Shown: positions 9,157-19,009, numbered from the stretch's first letter. The stretch: 64,000 bases of DNA from Ralstonia pickettii (GCF_030582395.1 NZ_CP104382.1:310001-374000), one strand, 5' to 3'. A program made the numbers and translations. The notes: generated by a model from the letters alone, not told the origin.

Positions 9157-11790
9157 ATGCCTGACGCCGCGTCCAACGACGCCAGTCCAACACCCCGCCG
9201 ATCCTCGGCCCACCCCGCGCCTGCCACGCCGGCCACGCCTGCGCGGCCCGATTCCGGCCTCGGCCTTGCCGGCTGGATCGTGGTCGGCATGGTGCTCGTG
9301 CTTGGCGCACTCGTGTTCGACAGCCTGTATGCCCTGCTGGACCACGTTCACTACGCCGATATGGTCGCCGCGCTGCAGGCGACGCCGCGCTCGCACCTGC
9401 TGCTGGCCGTGCTGGCCACGGCGCTGAGCTACGTTGCCCTGACCGGCTACGACGCGTCCGGCCTGCGCTATGCCGGCGCGCACGTCGCCCCCGCCACGGT
9501 CGCCACCACTTCGTTCATCGCTTACGCGCTGGGCAACACTATCGGCCTCGGTTCGTTGACAGCCGGGGCGGTGCGCACGCGCCTGTACGCGGCGGCCGGG
9601 GTCGATGCCGCCCGCGTGACGGAGGCGGTTGCGTTTGATGCCGGGGCGCTCGGCGTGCCCACCACCGCCTTTGGCGCAGTCGGGCTGCTCTGGGGCGCGC
9701 CGCACATCGCCGCCATTACGCATCTGCCGGTGGCATTGCTCGAAGTGGTGGCCTTGCTGGTGCTGGCGGGCGTCGTTGCGTTGCTGCTGCTGTGCATGCG
9801 CCAGCGCCATGTGATGCTCTTCGGCCGCTGGGAGATCCGCCTGCCGCCGCCCGGCTTGGCCGCGCGTCAGTTCGCGATCTCGGCGGCGGACATGATTGCG
9901 GCCGCGGCGGCGCTGTGGGTGCTGATGCCGGCAGGCGCGGTCGATCTGCCGACGTTCGTGGCGTTCTACGCGCTGGCGGTCACGCTGGGCGTCCTGAGCC
10001 AGAGCCCGGGCGGCCTGGGCGTGTTCGAGGCCGTCATCCTCCTAGGCTGCAGCGGCCAGGCGCCGCCGGCCGAGGTGCTGGCCGCGCTGCTGTTCTACCG
10101 CGTCATCTATTTCCTGCTGCCGCTTGTCGTGGCTGCGGCCATGCTCGGCGCGTTCGAGTTGCGTTCGGGCGCCGGGGCGCCGTTCGGCCGCGCTGCGGTC
10201 AAGCTGTCGCCAGGGCTGCTGGCCGCGCTGACGATGGTGGCGGGCGTAATGCTGCTGGTCTCGGGCGTCACCCCGGCCAGCGACGAAGCGGAAGACCTCC
10301 TGCGCATGCACGTGCCGCTGTTCGTGGTGGAAGCCTCCCACATGATCGGCAGCGTGGCCGGGTTCATCATGCTGTTTGTCGCACGCGGGCTGTTGCACCG
10401 GCTGGACGCCGCGTGGTGGGCGGCGCTGGTGCTGTCGCTGCTCACCGGCGTGCTGGCGCTGCCCAAGGGCATTGCCGTGTCGGAGATGGCGGTGCTGGTG
10501 ACCCTGGCGGTGCTGCTCGTCGTCTCGCGCCGGCAGTTTGACCGGCCGTCGTCGCTGTTCTCGCAGCGGTTGGAGGCGGGATGGCTGCTCGCCATGGTCT
10601 GCGTGTTTGCGGCGTGTGTGTGGATCCTCTTCTTCGCCTACCGCGAGGTGGCCTACGCCAACCAGCTCTGGTGGCAATTCACCTTCGACGGCGATGCGCC
10701 GCGTTCGATCCGCGCGCTGATGGCCGTGGCCGTGACGGGGCTCGGCTTCGGCATGTGGCAGCTCTTTCGCAAGGAGCCGGGCGTTACCACCTACCCCAGC
10801 GACGAAGAACTCGCCCGCGCGGCCGAGATCGTCCGCAAGCAGCCCGCCGCCGACGCCACGCTCGCGCTGATGGGCGACAAAAGCCTGCTGTTCTCGCCGT
10901 CGGGTAACGCGTTCATCATGTACGCCAAGCAAGGGCGCTCGTGGGTGGCGCTGTCCGACCCCGTGGGCGCGCAGCAGGAATGGCCCGAACTGATCTGGCG
11001 CTTTATCGAAATGGCCGACGCGCATGGCGGGCGCGCCGCGTTCTACAAGACGCGGCCGCAGACGCTGCCGCTGTATCTCGATGCGGGCCTGCGCGCCTAC
11101 AAGCTGGGCGAGGAGGCGTATGTGTCGCTGCCCGAGTTCAGCCTGAAGGGCTCGCGCCGTGCCAACCTGCGCCATGGCGTGACGCGCGGCGAACGCGAAG
11201 GGCTGTCGTTCGAGATCATCCCGACGGCGGAGGTGTCGACCGTGCTGGACGAATTGCGCGCCATCTCCGATGAATGGCTGCGCAATCAGAACGCGCGCGA
11301 GAAGGGTTTCTCGCTCGGCGCATTTGAGGACCGTTACATCCTCAGCCAGCCTGTGGCGGTGGTGCGCCGCGAAGGCGTGATCCTCGCGTTTGCCACGCTG
11401 ATGTGCCCTGACGTGCTGCGCATCGAGGCGAGCGTCGACCTGATGCGCTATCGCAGCGACGTGCCGCCGGGCACGATGGATTTCCTGTTCGGCAAGGTCA
11501 TCCTCCACTTCCAGGCGCAGGGGTATCAGCGTTTCGGGCTGGGCATGGCGCCGATGTCGGGCATGGTTGAGCATCAGCTTGCACCGCGCTGGCACCGCTT
11601 CGGACGGATGATGTTCCGGCACGGTGCGCGCTTCTACAATTTCAGAGGGCTGCGCAATTTCAAGGACAAGTTCGAGCCGGTGTGGGAAGCCCGCTACCTC
11701 CTCGCACGTGGCGGTCTTGCGCCACTGTTCACATTGACGGACGTCGCCGCGCTGATCGGCGGCGGCTTGAAGGGAGTGATCTCCAAATGA
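9157..11790 (+). CDS. mprF: Bifunctional lysylphosphatidylglycerol flippase/synthetase
   Basis: About 877 residues. The N-terminal half holds roughly 14 hydrophobic segments of the flippase, including the conserved SQSPGGLGVFEAVIL motif. The C-terminal third (from about residue 530) is the cytoplasmic DUF2156 aminoacyl-transferase fold, with the SRRANLRHGVTRGEREGL and PPGTMDFLFGKVI segments. The enzyme moves lysine from Lys-tRNA to phosphatidylglycerol and flips the product, reducing surface negative charge and raising resistance to cationic peptides and acid. The start at 9157 (MPDAASND) is chosen because upstream in-frame sequence is basic and unlike the family; starts at 9049 or 9106 are possible. 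It overlaps acvB by ATGA (11787-11790), so the two are translationally coupled. Confidence 0.92.
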   Translation: MPDAASNDASPTPRRSSAHPAPATPATPARPDSGLGLAGWIVVGMVLVLGALVFDSLYALLDHVHYADMVAALQATPRSHLLLAVLATALSYVALTGYDASGLRYAGAHVAPATVATTSFIAYALGNTIGLGSLTAGAVRTRLYAAAGVDAARVTEAVAFDAGALGVPTTAFGAVGLLWGAPHIAAITHLPVALLEVVALLVLAGVVALLLLCMRQRHVMLFGRWEIRLPPPGLAARQFAISAADMIAAAAALWVLMPAGAVDLPTFVAFYALAVTLGVLSQSPGGLGVFEAVILLGCSGQAPPAEVLAALLFYRVIYFLLPLVVAAAMLGAFELRSGAGAPFGRAAVKLSPGLLAALTMVAGVMLLVSGVTPASDEAEDLLRMHVPLFVVEASHMIGSVAGFIMLFVARGLLHRLDAAWWAALVLSLLTGVLALPKGIAVSEMAVLVTLAVLLVVSRRQFDRPSSLFSQRLEAGWLLAMVCVFAACVWILFFAYREVAYANQLWWQFTFDGDAPRSIRALMAVAVTGLGFGMWQLFRKEPGVTTYPSDEELARAAEIVRKQPAADATLALMGDKSLLFSPSGNAFIMYAKQGRSWVALSDPVGAQQEWPELIWRFIEMADAHGGRAAFYKTRPQTLPLYLDAGLRAYKLGEEAYVSLPEFSLKGSRRANLRHGVTRGEREGLSFEIIPTAEVSTVLDELRAISDEWLRNQNAREKGFSLGAFEDRYILSQPVAVVRREGVILAFATLMCPDVLRIEASVDLMRYRSDVPPGTMDFLFGKVILHFQAQGYQRFGLGMAPMSGMVEHQLAPRWHRFGRMMFRHGARFYNFRGLRNFKDKFEPVWEARYLLARGGLAPLFTLTDVAALIGGGLKGVISK

Positions 11791-13553
11791 GTTGGCAAGC
11801 ACCGCGCACGCAAGAGGCGCGGCATCGGGGAGTGCTACGCGAAGGCTTGCGTTGGGCGGGGCATGCAGGTGCCATCGGCATGATGCTGGCAGCGTCCTGG
11901 GCCATCGCCGCCGATGCTCCTGCGCCTGCACCCAAACCGGCACCCGTGCAGGGCGCGGTGCTGGTTCCGCCCGTGGGTATGACAGGGGCGAGTGGTGTCG
12001 TGGCGGTGCCGCCGCGTGGTGACATGCCGCCTCGGCTGCAAATGAGCGGAGCCGCGGTGACGGCGAACAAGGCAGCCAATGGCGGCGTGCTGTCGCTGCC
12101 GGTGGTGGCGCCCGCTACGCCCGCCGCCGCACCGGGTGCCGTCGAATTTGTCACGCACGGGCGTTTTCGCGATGTGCCGGTCTACAAACCGAAGGGCGAA
12201 ATCCGCACCGTCGTGTTGATGCTGTCGGGCGATCTCGGCTGGACGCCCGCTGCCTCGCGCATGGCAGAGAGCCTTGCGCAGCAGGGGGCGCTGGTGGCAG
12301 GCCTGTCGACGCCCGCGTTGTTTGCGAGCCTGGAAGCCGACCCGGGCGATTGCGCTTTCCCCGATGGCGATCTCGAAAACTTCAGCCGCTTCCTGCAGGC
12401 CTATGAGAAGGTGCCCGGCTACTACCCGCCCATCCTGGTCGGCGACAACGAAGGCGGTGCGCTGGCCTACGCCATGATTGCCCAAGCGCGCCCGAACATC
12501 TTTGCCGCAGCCATGTCGATGGAGTTCTGCCCGGTGCTGGAGCTGCACAAGCCGCTGTGCAAAGGCGAGGGTGTGCACTTCAGCCGCCGCATGAGCGAGA
12601 GCCGCACCACGGCCAAGCGGGTCAAGCCCCCCGAAAACGCGGGCGTGGTCCTGCTACCCGCCACGAAGCTGTCTGCGCCGTGGGTGGCGCTGCAATCGAC
12701 CGTACCGACGTCGTTTGCGCGGCGCTCCGGTCCGCTGTGCGAAGCGCGTGCCACGCAAGCCTTCATCGATACGATTTCGGGGGCGCAATCGGTGGCGTTG
12801 CCGGCCGCCGCGTCGGCTGCCAATGCGCCGCCCGTGACCGCCTCCGAGCCATTCAAAACCGCCTTCGCCAAGCTTGTCGCGCAGCGCAAACCACCGCCCC
12901 CGCCCCCGCCCGCGGCGGTTTCCGACTTGCCGATCATCGAGGTGCCCGCGCAGCCCGGTACGTCGTCCGAGCTGTTCGCTGTGCTGCTCTCGGGAGATGG
13001 CGGTTGGGCAGGGCTGGACAAGGAGGTCGCCGCGGCGCTTTCCAAATCCGGCGTGTCGGTGGTCGGTATCGATTCGCTGCGCTATTTCTGGACGCCGCGC
13101 ACGCCTGCCTCCGCCGCCGCAGACATGGACCGCCTCGTGCGCTTTTACGCCGCGCGCTGGAAGAAGCAGAAGGCGTTGCTGATCGGCTATTCGCAAGGCG
13201 CAGACGTGCTGCCCTTCATCGTCAACCGCTTGCCGGCGGCGTCGCGCGAGCATGTTGCGCTGGCCGTGATGATGGGCCTGGGCAAGCGCGCCGATTTTGA
13301 GTTCCACATGACGAACTGGGTGTCGAGCAGCGCATCCGGCCTGCCGATCCTGCCCGAGGTGCAGAAGCTGCCGGCGGGTCTGGGCATGTGCATCTACGGC
13401 AAGGAAGAGAAGGACACCAACTGCCCTGGCCTGGATCCGAAGCAGGTGCAGCTCGTGAAGCTGCCGGGCGGCCATCACTTTGATGGCGATTACGCCAAGC
13501 TGGCGCGCATCATTCTTGAAGGCGCGCGTGCAGCGGGGAACGCCGCGCGCTAG
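11787..13553 (+). CDS. acvB: AcvB/VirJ-family periplasmic protein, probable lysyl-PG hydrolase
   Basis: 588 residues. A basic N-terminus and signal segment (GMMLAASWAIAADAP) point to the periplasm. It has two successive VirJ-type alpha/beta-hydrolase domains. The first (about 130-360) has GDNEGG in place of a GxSxG elbow and is probably inactive. The second (about 385-585) has GYSQGAD with Ser469 as the likely nucleophile and a late GGHHFDGDY carrying the candidate catalytic His. In rhizobia and Agrobacterium the acvB partner of lpiA/mprF has been shown to hydrolyse lysyl-phosphatidylglycerol. Coupling by a 4-nt overlap to mprF fits that role. An 8-proline run lies near residue 375 between the two domains. 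Confidence 0.88.
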   Translation: MSWQAPRTQEARHRGVLREGLRWAGHAGAIGMMLAASWAIAADAPAPAPKPAPVQGAVLVPPVGMTGASGVVAVPPRGDMPPRLQMSGAAVTANKAANGGVLSLPVVAPATPAAAPGAVEFVTHGRFRDVPVYKPKGEIRTVVLMLSGDLGWTPAASRMAESLAQQGALVAGLSTPALFASLEADPGDCAFPDGDLENFSRFLQAYEKVPGYYPPILVGDNEGGALAYAMIAQARPNIFAAAMSMEFCPVLELHKPLCKGEGVHFSRRMSESRTTAKRVKPPENAGVVLLPATKLSAPWVALQSTVPTSFARRSGPLCEARATQAFIDTISGAQSVALPAAASAANAPPVTASEPFKTAFAKLVAQRKPPPPPPPAAVSDLPIIEVPAQPGTSSELFAVLLSGDGGWAGLDKEVAAALSKSGVSVVGIDSLRYFWTPRTPASAAADMDRLVRFYAARWKKQKALLIGYSQGADVLPFIVNRLPAASREHVALAVMMGLGKRADFEFHMTNWVSSSASGLPILPEVQKLPAGLGMCIYGKEEKDTNCPGLDPKQVQLVKLPGGHHFDGDYAKLARIILEGARAAGNAAR

Positions 13554-14515
13554 CCTGCCAGCGCCGCGGCTGACGTGCGTCGAGCGGCCCCGGGCGTCAC
13601 CCCATTGAACCGCTTGAACGCCCGGCTGAATGCCGCCTCCGACTGGTAGCCCAGCCGGCTGGCGGCTTCTGCCAGCGGCACGCGCTCTTCCTGCAGCCAG
13701 CCCAGAGCAATCTGCATGCGCCATCGGGCGACGTATTGCATGGCCGGTTCACCCACCAGGCGCGTGAAGCGTGCCGCAAATGCAGAGCGCGACATGGCCG
13801 CCGCGTCGGCGAGGGCGTTCAATGTCCAATCGCGTTCGGGCTCCCGGTGGATGAGCGCCATCGCGCGGCCGATCTGCTTGTCTTGCAACGCGCCGACCCA
13901 GCCGCTGCGCGCGGCCGGATCGCGCTCGATCCAATCGCGAATGGCCAGGATGACGAGGATGTCCGCCAGCCGCGTCACCATGGTTTCGCCGCCGGGTTGC
14001 GGCGTGCGAGCCTCGGCGGCCATGAAGTGCAGCGTCTGGTCGATCCACTGTGCGTGCGGAGACTGGCGGCTGTCGATGCACAGCGCCGCCGGCAGCAGCG
14101 CCGCCAGCCGTCGTGCGGCCGGATGGTTGAAGCGCACGGCTGCGCAGACCATCCGCGCAGGCTCGCCGCCGCCGCCGTGGCGCAGAACCTCGTAGCGCTC
14201 GCTCATCAGCTCGCGGGGCAGGTCGAACAGGCCGGCGGACGCGACGCCCGGCTGGCTGGTCAGCCTGTGCCCGGTGCCGCGCGGCACGATGGCCAGGTCG
14301 CCGACGCTGAGCGGGCGGGGCGCCTCGCCATCCAGTTCCAGCCAGGCGCACCCGCTGGCAACCACGTGCAGCATCATGCAATCGGGCATCGGCGGCAGGG
14401 CGAGCCCCCACGGCGCGGAGAACTCCGAGCGGCAATAGAACACGCCGTTCATGCGCAGAAAGTGCAGCGCTTCGCCCAGGGGGTCGATGTGGGTCCAGGG
14501 GGAGGGGGTGTTCAT
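13550..14515 (-). CDS. AraC-family regulator with cupin sensor domain
   Basis: About 321 residues. The N-terminal AraC_binding/Cupin_6 region contains GEALHFLRMNGVFYCRSEFS and LPPMPDCMMLHVVASG. The C-terminal double helix-turn-helix contains DAAAMSRSAFAARFTRLVGE and VPLAEAASRLGYQSEAAFSR. It is transcribed away from the NmrA-like oxidoreductase gene at 14659, and the 143-bp gap probably holds the shared promoter. AraC regulators of this cupin type usually activate such a divergent oxidoreductase. The stop overlaps the acvB stop by CTAG (13550-13553), tail to tail. Confidence 0.88.
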   Translation of the reverse strand: MNTPSPWTHIDPLGEALHFLRMNGVFYCRSEFSAPWGLALPPMPDCMMLHVVASGCAWLELDGEAPRPLSVGDLAIVPRGTGHRLTSQPGVASAGLFDLPRELMSERYEVLRHGGGGEPARMVCAAVRFNHPAARRLAALLPAALCIDSRQSPHAQWIDQTLHFMAAEARTPQPGGETMVTRLADILVILAIRDWIERDPAARSGWVGALQDKQIGRAMALIHREPERDWTLNALADAAAMSRSAFAARFTRLVGEPAMQYVARWRMQIALGWLQEERVPLAEAASRLGYQSEAAFSRAFKRFNGVTPGAARRTSAAALAG

Positions 14516-14658
14516 AGTGGCATCCGGTCCGTGACATGCGCATTCTGCTCTGATCTGGACGATCGGGCATGAACGCAGGACGCGCAATCACATCGCAGGC
14601 GGCGCGGCTTTCCATACTGGAGGCGTCTTCTACCCGCCATGCCTCCAGGAGCGCTCCC

Positions 14659-15522
14659 ATGCCGATCGTCCAGACTTTTAACGTTCCCCCTGTCTCTTCC
14701 GTCCTCGTTCTGGGCGCGACCGGCAAGACCGGTGCGCGTGTCGCCCAAGGCCTGCGCAACCATGGCGTGACCGTGCGCGAGGGCTCGCGTAACGCCAGCC
14801 CCGCATTCGATTGGGAGGACGCTGCCACCTGGGCGCCGGCGTTGGCCGGCATGGATGGCGTCTACATCAGCTATCAGCCGGACTTGGCTGCGCCGGGCGC
14901 AGAGGCGGCCATCGCCGCATTCGCCGATGCTGCCAAGGCAGCAGGCGTGCGCCATCTTGTGCTGCTCTCGGGCCGTGGCGAACCGGCTGCACAGCGCTGC
15001 GAAGCCATCGTCCAGAACAGCGGACTCGCCTGGACGGTGCTGCGCGCGGCCTGGTTCAACCAGAACTTCAGTGAGGGCCATCTGCTTGAACCCGTGCTGG
15101 CCGGCGTGATCGCGCTGCCAGCCGGCAATGTCGCCGAACCATTCGTCGACGCCGATGACCTGGCCGATGCCGCCATCGCCGCATTCACCGATGTGCGGCA
15201 TCTCGGCCAGTTGTACGAGATGACGGGGCCGCGCGCGCTCACATTTTCGGAGGTGGCGGGCATCCTGAGCGATGCCCTCGGCCGCACCATCCACTATCAG
15301 CCGATGGAAACCGGTGCCTATGTCGACATGCTGTCCGATTACGTGCCACGCGCGTTTGCGGAATTTCTGGGCGGGCTGTTCAGCGAGGTGCTGGATGGCC
15401 GCAACACGCAGGTGGCCGACGGCGTGCAGCGGTCGCTCGGGCGCGCGCCGCGGGATTTTGCCGACTACGTGCGAGATGCGGCGAAAACCGGTGCCTGGAG
15501 TGCGCTGACGGTGTCGGGCTAG
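14659..15522 (+). CDS. NmrA-like NAD(P)-binding oxidoreductase
   Basis: 287 residues of the atypical short-chain dehydrogenase (NmrA/NAD(P)H-binding) class. The N-terminal VLVLGATGKTGARVAQGL is a Rossmann GxxGxxG dinucleotide-binding loop. The middle has HLVLLSGRGEPAAQR and RAAWFNQNFSEGH, and the C-terminus carries the extended substrate lobe (FADYVRDAAKTGAW). CAGGAG precedes ATG 14659. By family it is a quinone/azo-type reductase or redox sensor; the substrate is unknown. It is divergent from the AraC regulator at 13550. Its TAG overlaps the stop of the convergent sulP gene by CTAG (15519-15522). Confidence 0.85.
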   Translation: MPIVQTFNVPPVSSVLVLGATGKTGARVAQGLRNHGVTVREGSRNASPAFDWEDAATWAPALAGMDGVYISYQPDLAAPGAEAAIAAFADAAKAAGVRHLVLLSGRGEPAAQRCEAIVQNSGLAWTVLRAAWFNQNFSEGHLLEPVLAGVIALPAGNVAEPFVDADDLADAAIAAFTDVRHLGQLYEMTGPRALTFSEVAGILSDALGRTIHYQPMETGAYVDMLSDYVPRAFAEFLGGLFSEVLDGRNTQVADGVQRSLGRAPRDFADYVRDAAKTGAWSALTVSG

Positions 15523-17246
15523 GCCGGGGCCGGGGCCGGCATGCCGGCGGTTGTAGCCAATGACTGCACACATTCATCCACGCTCAGCTCATGCAGCATC
15601 TCGGTGCGCAGCGTGTCGTCGGTGGCCCGCTGCAGGACGGTCAGCGCGCGCGGCTTGAGCCGCACCAGCATCAGTTGCAGGCCGCGCGCTGCGCATTCGG
15701 CGGCAAAGATGCGCAGCGCTTCGATGGCGGAGCCGTCCACGTCCGGCGTTTCTTCCAGGCTGAGCATGATGGTTCGCAGCGCAGGCTCGTGCGGCTGCTG
15801 CAGCATCGCGCGAACCTGGCCGAGCACGCGTTCGGTGTTGGCGAAGAACAGCGGCACCTCGGGCCGGACGATGAGCACGCCAGGCACGGGCTTGGCTTCG
15901 GGGTGTAGAGACACATCGACGAAATCGTGGCTCTCGCGCAGGCGGCCGAGCACGCTTACGTTGGGCTCGGAAAGCTTGCGCAGGGTGAGGAGCAAGCTCA
16001 CGCCGATTGCGGCTAGCAACCCGTGCAGCACGCCCAGCACCAGCACGGCCAGCAATGCGGCAATCACCACGAGCCGATCGCGGTGCCAGGCCCAGTAAGG
16101 TCTGAACACTGCGGGATGCAGCGAGTGGCTGACCGCAAAGATCACGATGGCCGCCAGCACCGGCTCGGGAATACGCGCGAGCTGCGGCAGGAACAGCCAC
16201 ACGATCAGCGCCACCACGGCCGCCGCGCACAGCCCTGAGAACCGCGATTGCGCACCCGCGGCTTCGTTGGCAGACGTGGCGGAATATCCGGCGCCGACGG
16301 GCATGCCGTGCAGCAGGCCCGAGAGCAGGTTGGCGCAGCCCAGGGCGACGAGGTCACGGTTGGCGGAGATACTGTCGCCGTGCTTGAGCGCGAAATTTCG
16401 GATCGAACCGTAGGACTCGGCATAGAGGATCAGCATGAGTGCAAAACCGAGTTCGGCGCTCTGCATCCATTGCGCGCGGCCCAGGTCGGGTACGCCGAAG
16501 CTGATGTTCTGCAGGTCGATATGGCCGACCACGGCAATGCCGTAAGCATGCCAGTCGATCCAGTAGCCGGCTGCGATGGCCAGCACGATGACGACCAGCG
16601 TGGCCGGAATGCGCCCCCAGCGCCCGAGGCCGAAGAGCAGCGCGAGTGCGACGGCGCCCAATGCCGTGCTGTACGGGTTGGCGCCAGCCGCGCCGGCGAT
16701 GAGGTCGAGCGCCACGCGGGGCGTGTCGCTGTGATGAACGGCCACGTCGAGGATCTTGGGCAACTGCTTGATGGCAATCGTCAGCGCCAGCCCAAACGTG
16801 AAACCGCGCAGCACCGGCCGCGCGATGAAATCTGACATGCCGCCCAGCCGCGCCGCCCCCGCCAGGATGAACAGCACGCCCGTCGCGATGATGAGCGCGG
16901 CGGCCATCGTGAGCGCCGTCGCGCCGCTGGCGCCGGGCTCCGACAGCACCGTTGCAAACAGCACGGCAGCGGACGACGACGTGGCCGAGACAATGGCAAA
17001 GCGGCTCGTGCCGAGCAGCGAATAGACCACCAGGCCGCACATCAGCGCGATCAGCCCGGCTTGCGGCGGCAGGCTTGCGATGCCCGCATAGGCAACGGCT
17101 TCGGGCAGCAACAGACCTGCAATCGAGAACCCGGCGATGACGTCGCGCACCACCCGCTGCTGTGGCGGCTGGGGCGGCGCATCCAGTGGGGCGAAGCTCT
17201 CCGGATGTTGCAGGGCGGTGGCGGGATGTTCGTTGCTTGGGGGCAT
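15519..17246 (-). CDS. SulP-family anion transporter with STAS domain
   Basis: About 575 residues. The membrane part has the SulP start QRVVRDVIAGFSIAGLLLPE, AVAYAGIASLPPQAGL and the GMPVGAGYSATSANEAAGAQ motif in the TM8-TM10 area. The C-terminal STAS domain (about 440-560) includes DVDGSAIEALRIFAAECAAR, the usual regulatory fold. SulP proteins carry sulfate, bicarbonate or dicarboxylates with sodium or protons across the inner membrane. There is no carbonic anhydrase or cysteine gene alongside to choose between these. An alternative TTG start lies at 17276; the ATG at 17246 is preferred. Confidence 0.9.
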   Translation of the reverse strand: MPPSNEHPATALQHPESFAPLDAPPQPPQQRVVRDVIAGFSIAGLLLPEAVAYAGIASLPPQAGLIALMCGLVVYSLLGTSRFAIVSATSSSAAVLFATVLSEPGASGATALTMAAALIIATGVLFILAGAARLGGMSDFIARPVLRGFTFGLALTIAIKQLPKILDVAVHHSDTPRVALDLIAGAAGANPYSTALGAVALALLFGLGRWGRIPATLVVIVLAIAAGYWIDWHAYGIAVVGHIDLQNISFGVPDLGRAQWMQSAELGFALMLILYAESYGSIRNFALKHGDSISANRDLVALGCANLLSGLLHGMPVGAGYSATSANEAAGAQSRFSGLCAAAVVALIVWLFLPQLARIPEPVLAAIVIFAVSHSLHPAVFRPYWAWHRDRLVVIAALLAVLVLGVLHGLLAAIGVSLLLTLRKLSEPNVSVLGRLRESHDFVDVSLHPEAKPVPGVLIVRPEVPLFFANTERVLGQVRAMLQQPHEPALRTIMLSLEETPDVDGSAIEALRIFAAECAARGLQLMLVRLKPRALTVLQRATDDTLRTEMLHELSVDECVQSLATTAGMPAPAPA

Positions 17247-17276
17247 GCGGCGCGGTGGTCCGGCTGAAATAGACAA

Positions 17277-17302
17277 CGCCGCGACCCCGGTGGGCCGCGG
17301 CG
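17277..17302 (-). terminator. Candidate weak terminator hairpin after the DUF3761 gene
   Basis: CGCCGCG (17277-17283) pairs with CGCGGCG (17296-17302). On the minus strand the hairpin follows the DUF3761 stop and is followed by TTGTCTATTT, a poor T-tract. It could equally lie in the leader of the downstream sulP gene. Confidence 0.35.
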
Positions 17303-17325
17303 TACGGTTTTGCTACAGGCGTGTC

Positions 17326-17874
17326 TTATTTGGTACAGGCCTTGTTGCGGCTCGGGCGCATGCCGGCGGCCTTGGCATCGGCTTCGGTCATGTATTCGCC
17401 CTGCTTGGTCTTGCCGTAGTAGCGATCGCCCGGGCAGTGGTAGACCTTGGTGCTGGCATTGGCCCACACCTTGTCCGGGCCGCCGCCGGGAGCAACGGCG
17501 CCTGCACCGGCTGCGGCAGGCTTGGCGGGCGTGGCGGCGGCGGGCTTGGCTGCGGGTGCGGGGGCGGGCGCGGCGGCAGGCGCAGCTGGAGCCGCTGCGG
17601 CAGGTTTGGCCGGGGCCGGCGCGGCAGGCGTTGCTGCGGGGGCGGCCGGCGCGGCGGCTGGGGCACCGCCTGCGCTGGCTTTCTTGTCGACTCCACCATG
17701 GCCGCGGCAAGCGCCCTTGAGCGTCGCGCCGCTGTAGGGGGTGCCGTCCTTGCAGACCGCATGAACGGCCGCCGGAGCAGCTGCCGCAGCGGTGGCAGGT
17801 GCGGCGGTGCCCTGGGCAAAGGCCGAGCCCATCACCAGCGCACCCATGGAAAACATCAACGCAGACAGTTTCAT
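17326..17874 (-). CDS. Secreted Ala/Pro-rich protein, DUF3761 plus Cys-containing C-terminal domain
   Basis: 182 residues. The signal peptide (about 1-20) ends AFAQ. An N-terminal DUF3761-type unit has [21 protein letters not shown] roughly 70-residue Ala/Pro/Lys linker follows. The C-terminal unit has [20 protein letters not shown] and MRPSRNKAC. The two end domains each carry a Cys pair and are probably disulfide-bonded in the periplasm. The linker is low-complexity and GC-rich and resembles cell-wall spanning linkers. Function is unknown. The product is transcribed toward sulP but has its own start and probably its own promoter in the 208-bp gap upstream. Confidence 0.75.
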   Translation of the reverse strand: MKLSALMFSMGALVMGSAFAQGTAAPATAAAAAPAAVHAVCKDGTPYSGATLKGACRGHGGVDKKASAGGAPAAAPAAPAATPAAPAPAKPAAAAPAAPAAAPAPAPAAKPAAATPAKPAAAGAGAVAPGGGPDKVWANASTKVYHCPGDRYYGKTKQGEYMTEADAKAAGMRPSRNKACTK

Positions 17875-18082
17875 AACGAGACCCTCAACGAGGCACGAAT
17901 ATACGTGCGTGACCGATTAACGCTGGCCGACAGCGGGCGTTGACCAACCCGAGGGTTTGTCAGAAGACAAACGCTGCAACTTTGATCATTCCGCAACAGT
18001 CGGCGACGCCTGGAGGCGCAGACGGCCAATGCGGCGCCGGCGCCATCCCAGCATAGGCAACATCAGATGCCCCGGCGAAGAT

Positions 18083-19009
18083 TCAGGCGAATGCGTCGAC
18101 ACCCTGCACGAGCCGCTTGGCCAGACGGGGCTGCCGTAGTTGTTCCAGCCACCATTGGAGTGCGCGGCCTTCACCGTCGCCATCGCCGCTGCGCCAGCCG
18201 ACGTAGAGCAGGTTCGGCTCGCGTGGATCGGTGGTGCGCTTTTCAATCAGATCGCCGCGCGCGAGCAGCGTCGCCACGCGGTGCCTCGGCAGCCAGCCGA
18301 CGCCCAGGCCGTCGCGCTGGGCCAGTGTCTTGGCGCGCATGCTGGGCACGGCGAGCGTGGGCTGCCCGCTGAGCATGCCGTACGCGCGGCCGGCAGTGGT
18401 GCGCGCGGAATCGGCCACCACCACGGCGCGATGCCGGGCGATTTCCTCGCGCGTGAGCGGCGCGTCGATAGCTGCCAGCGGATGCCGGGGCGACACGGCA
18501 AACACCCATTCCACCACGCCCAGTTCGAACCACCCGAGGTTGGGAATGGACGGCGGCTCGTTGGTCGCTCCGATGACGAGATCGGCGCAGCCATCGCGCA
18601 AAGCCTCCCAGGTGCCGGCCAGCACTTCGTGCGTTACGCGCAGCGCCACGCCCGATTGCAACGCATCGAACGCGTGGATCACGGGCATGAGCGATTCGAA
18701 TTCCAGCAGTTCGTCCGTCACGATCCACAGGCGGTCTTCCCAGCCGTTGGCCACCTGCCGCACGCGCTGCGTCACGCGCGACACATCTTGCGCAAGCCGC
18801 GCGGCTTCTTCCGTGAGCAACTGGCCGGCGGGCGTGAGCTGCAGCCGGTAGCGGCGCCGGTCAAACAGCAGGGCGTCGAAGCGCTGCTCCAATTGCCGTG
18901 CGGCGTACGACACGGTCGACGGCGCCTTGCCCAGTTGCGCCGCCGCGCGCGACAGGCTGCCCGTTTGCCGGATGGCCTCCAGCAGGGCCAATTCCTCGTC
19001 TGTCAACAT
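18083..19009 (-). CDS. LysR-family transcriptional regulator
   Basis: 308 residues. The N-terminal winged helix LLEAIRQTGSLSRAAAQLGK, with the recognition region APSTVSYAARQLEQ, is standard for LysR regulators. The C-terminal periplasmic-binding-protein-like effector domain follows (about 90-300). The start at 19009 places the HTH at the usual 4-60. It is divergent from the SDR gene at 19122 across 112 bp. A tandem GTTCAA repeat (19090-19102) close to the SDR start is a candidate promoter or operator element. It probably controls the SDR/hydrolase pair. Confidence 0.88.
   Translation of the reverse strand: MLTDEELALLEAIRQTGSLSRAAAQLGKAPSTVSYAARQLEQRFDALLFDRRRYRLQLTPAGQLLTEEAARLAQDVSRVTQRVRQVANGWEDRLWIVTDELLEFESLMPVIHAFDALQSGVALRVTHEVLAGTWEALRDGCADLVIGATNEPPSIPNLGWFELGVVEWVFAVSPRHPLAAIDAPLTREEIARHRAVVVADSARTTAGRAYGMLSGQPTLAVPSMRAKTLAQRDGLGVGWLPRHRVATLLARGDLIEKRTTDPREPNLLYVGWRSGDGDGEGRALQWWLEQLRQPRLAKRLVQGVDAFA

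Noticed and set aside
10042..11943. 633-codon open frame opposite mprF
   Set aside because: No family-like segments, His/Arg-rich, fully antisense to a well-supported gene.
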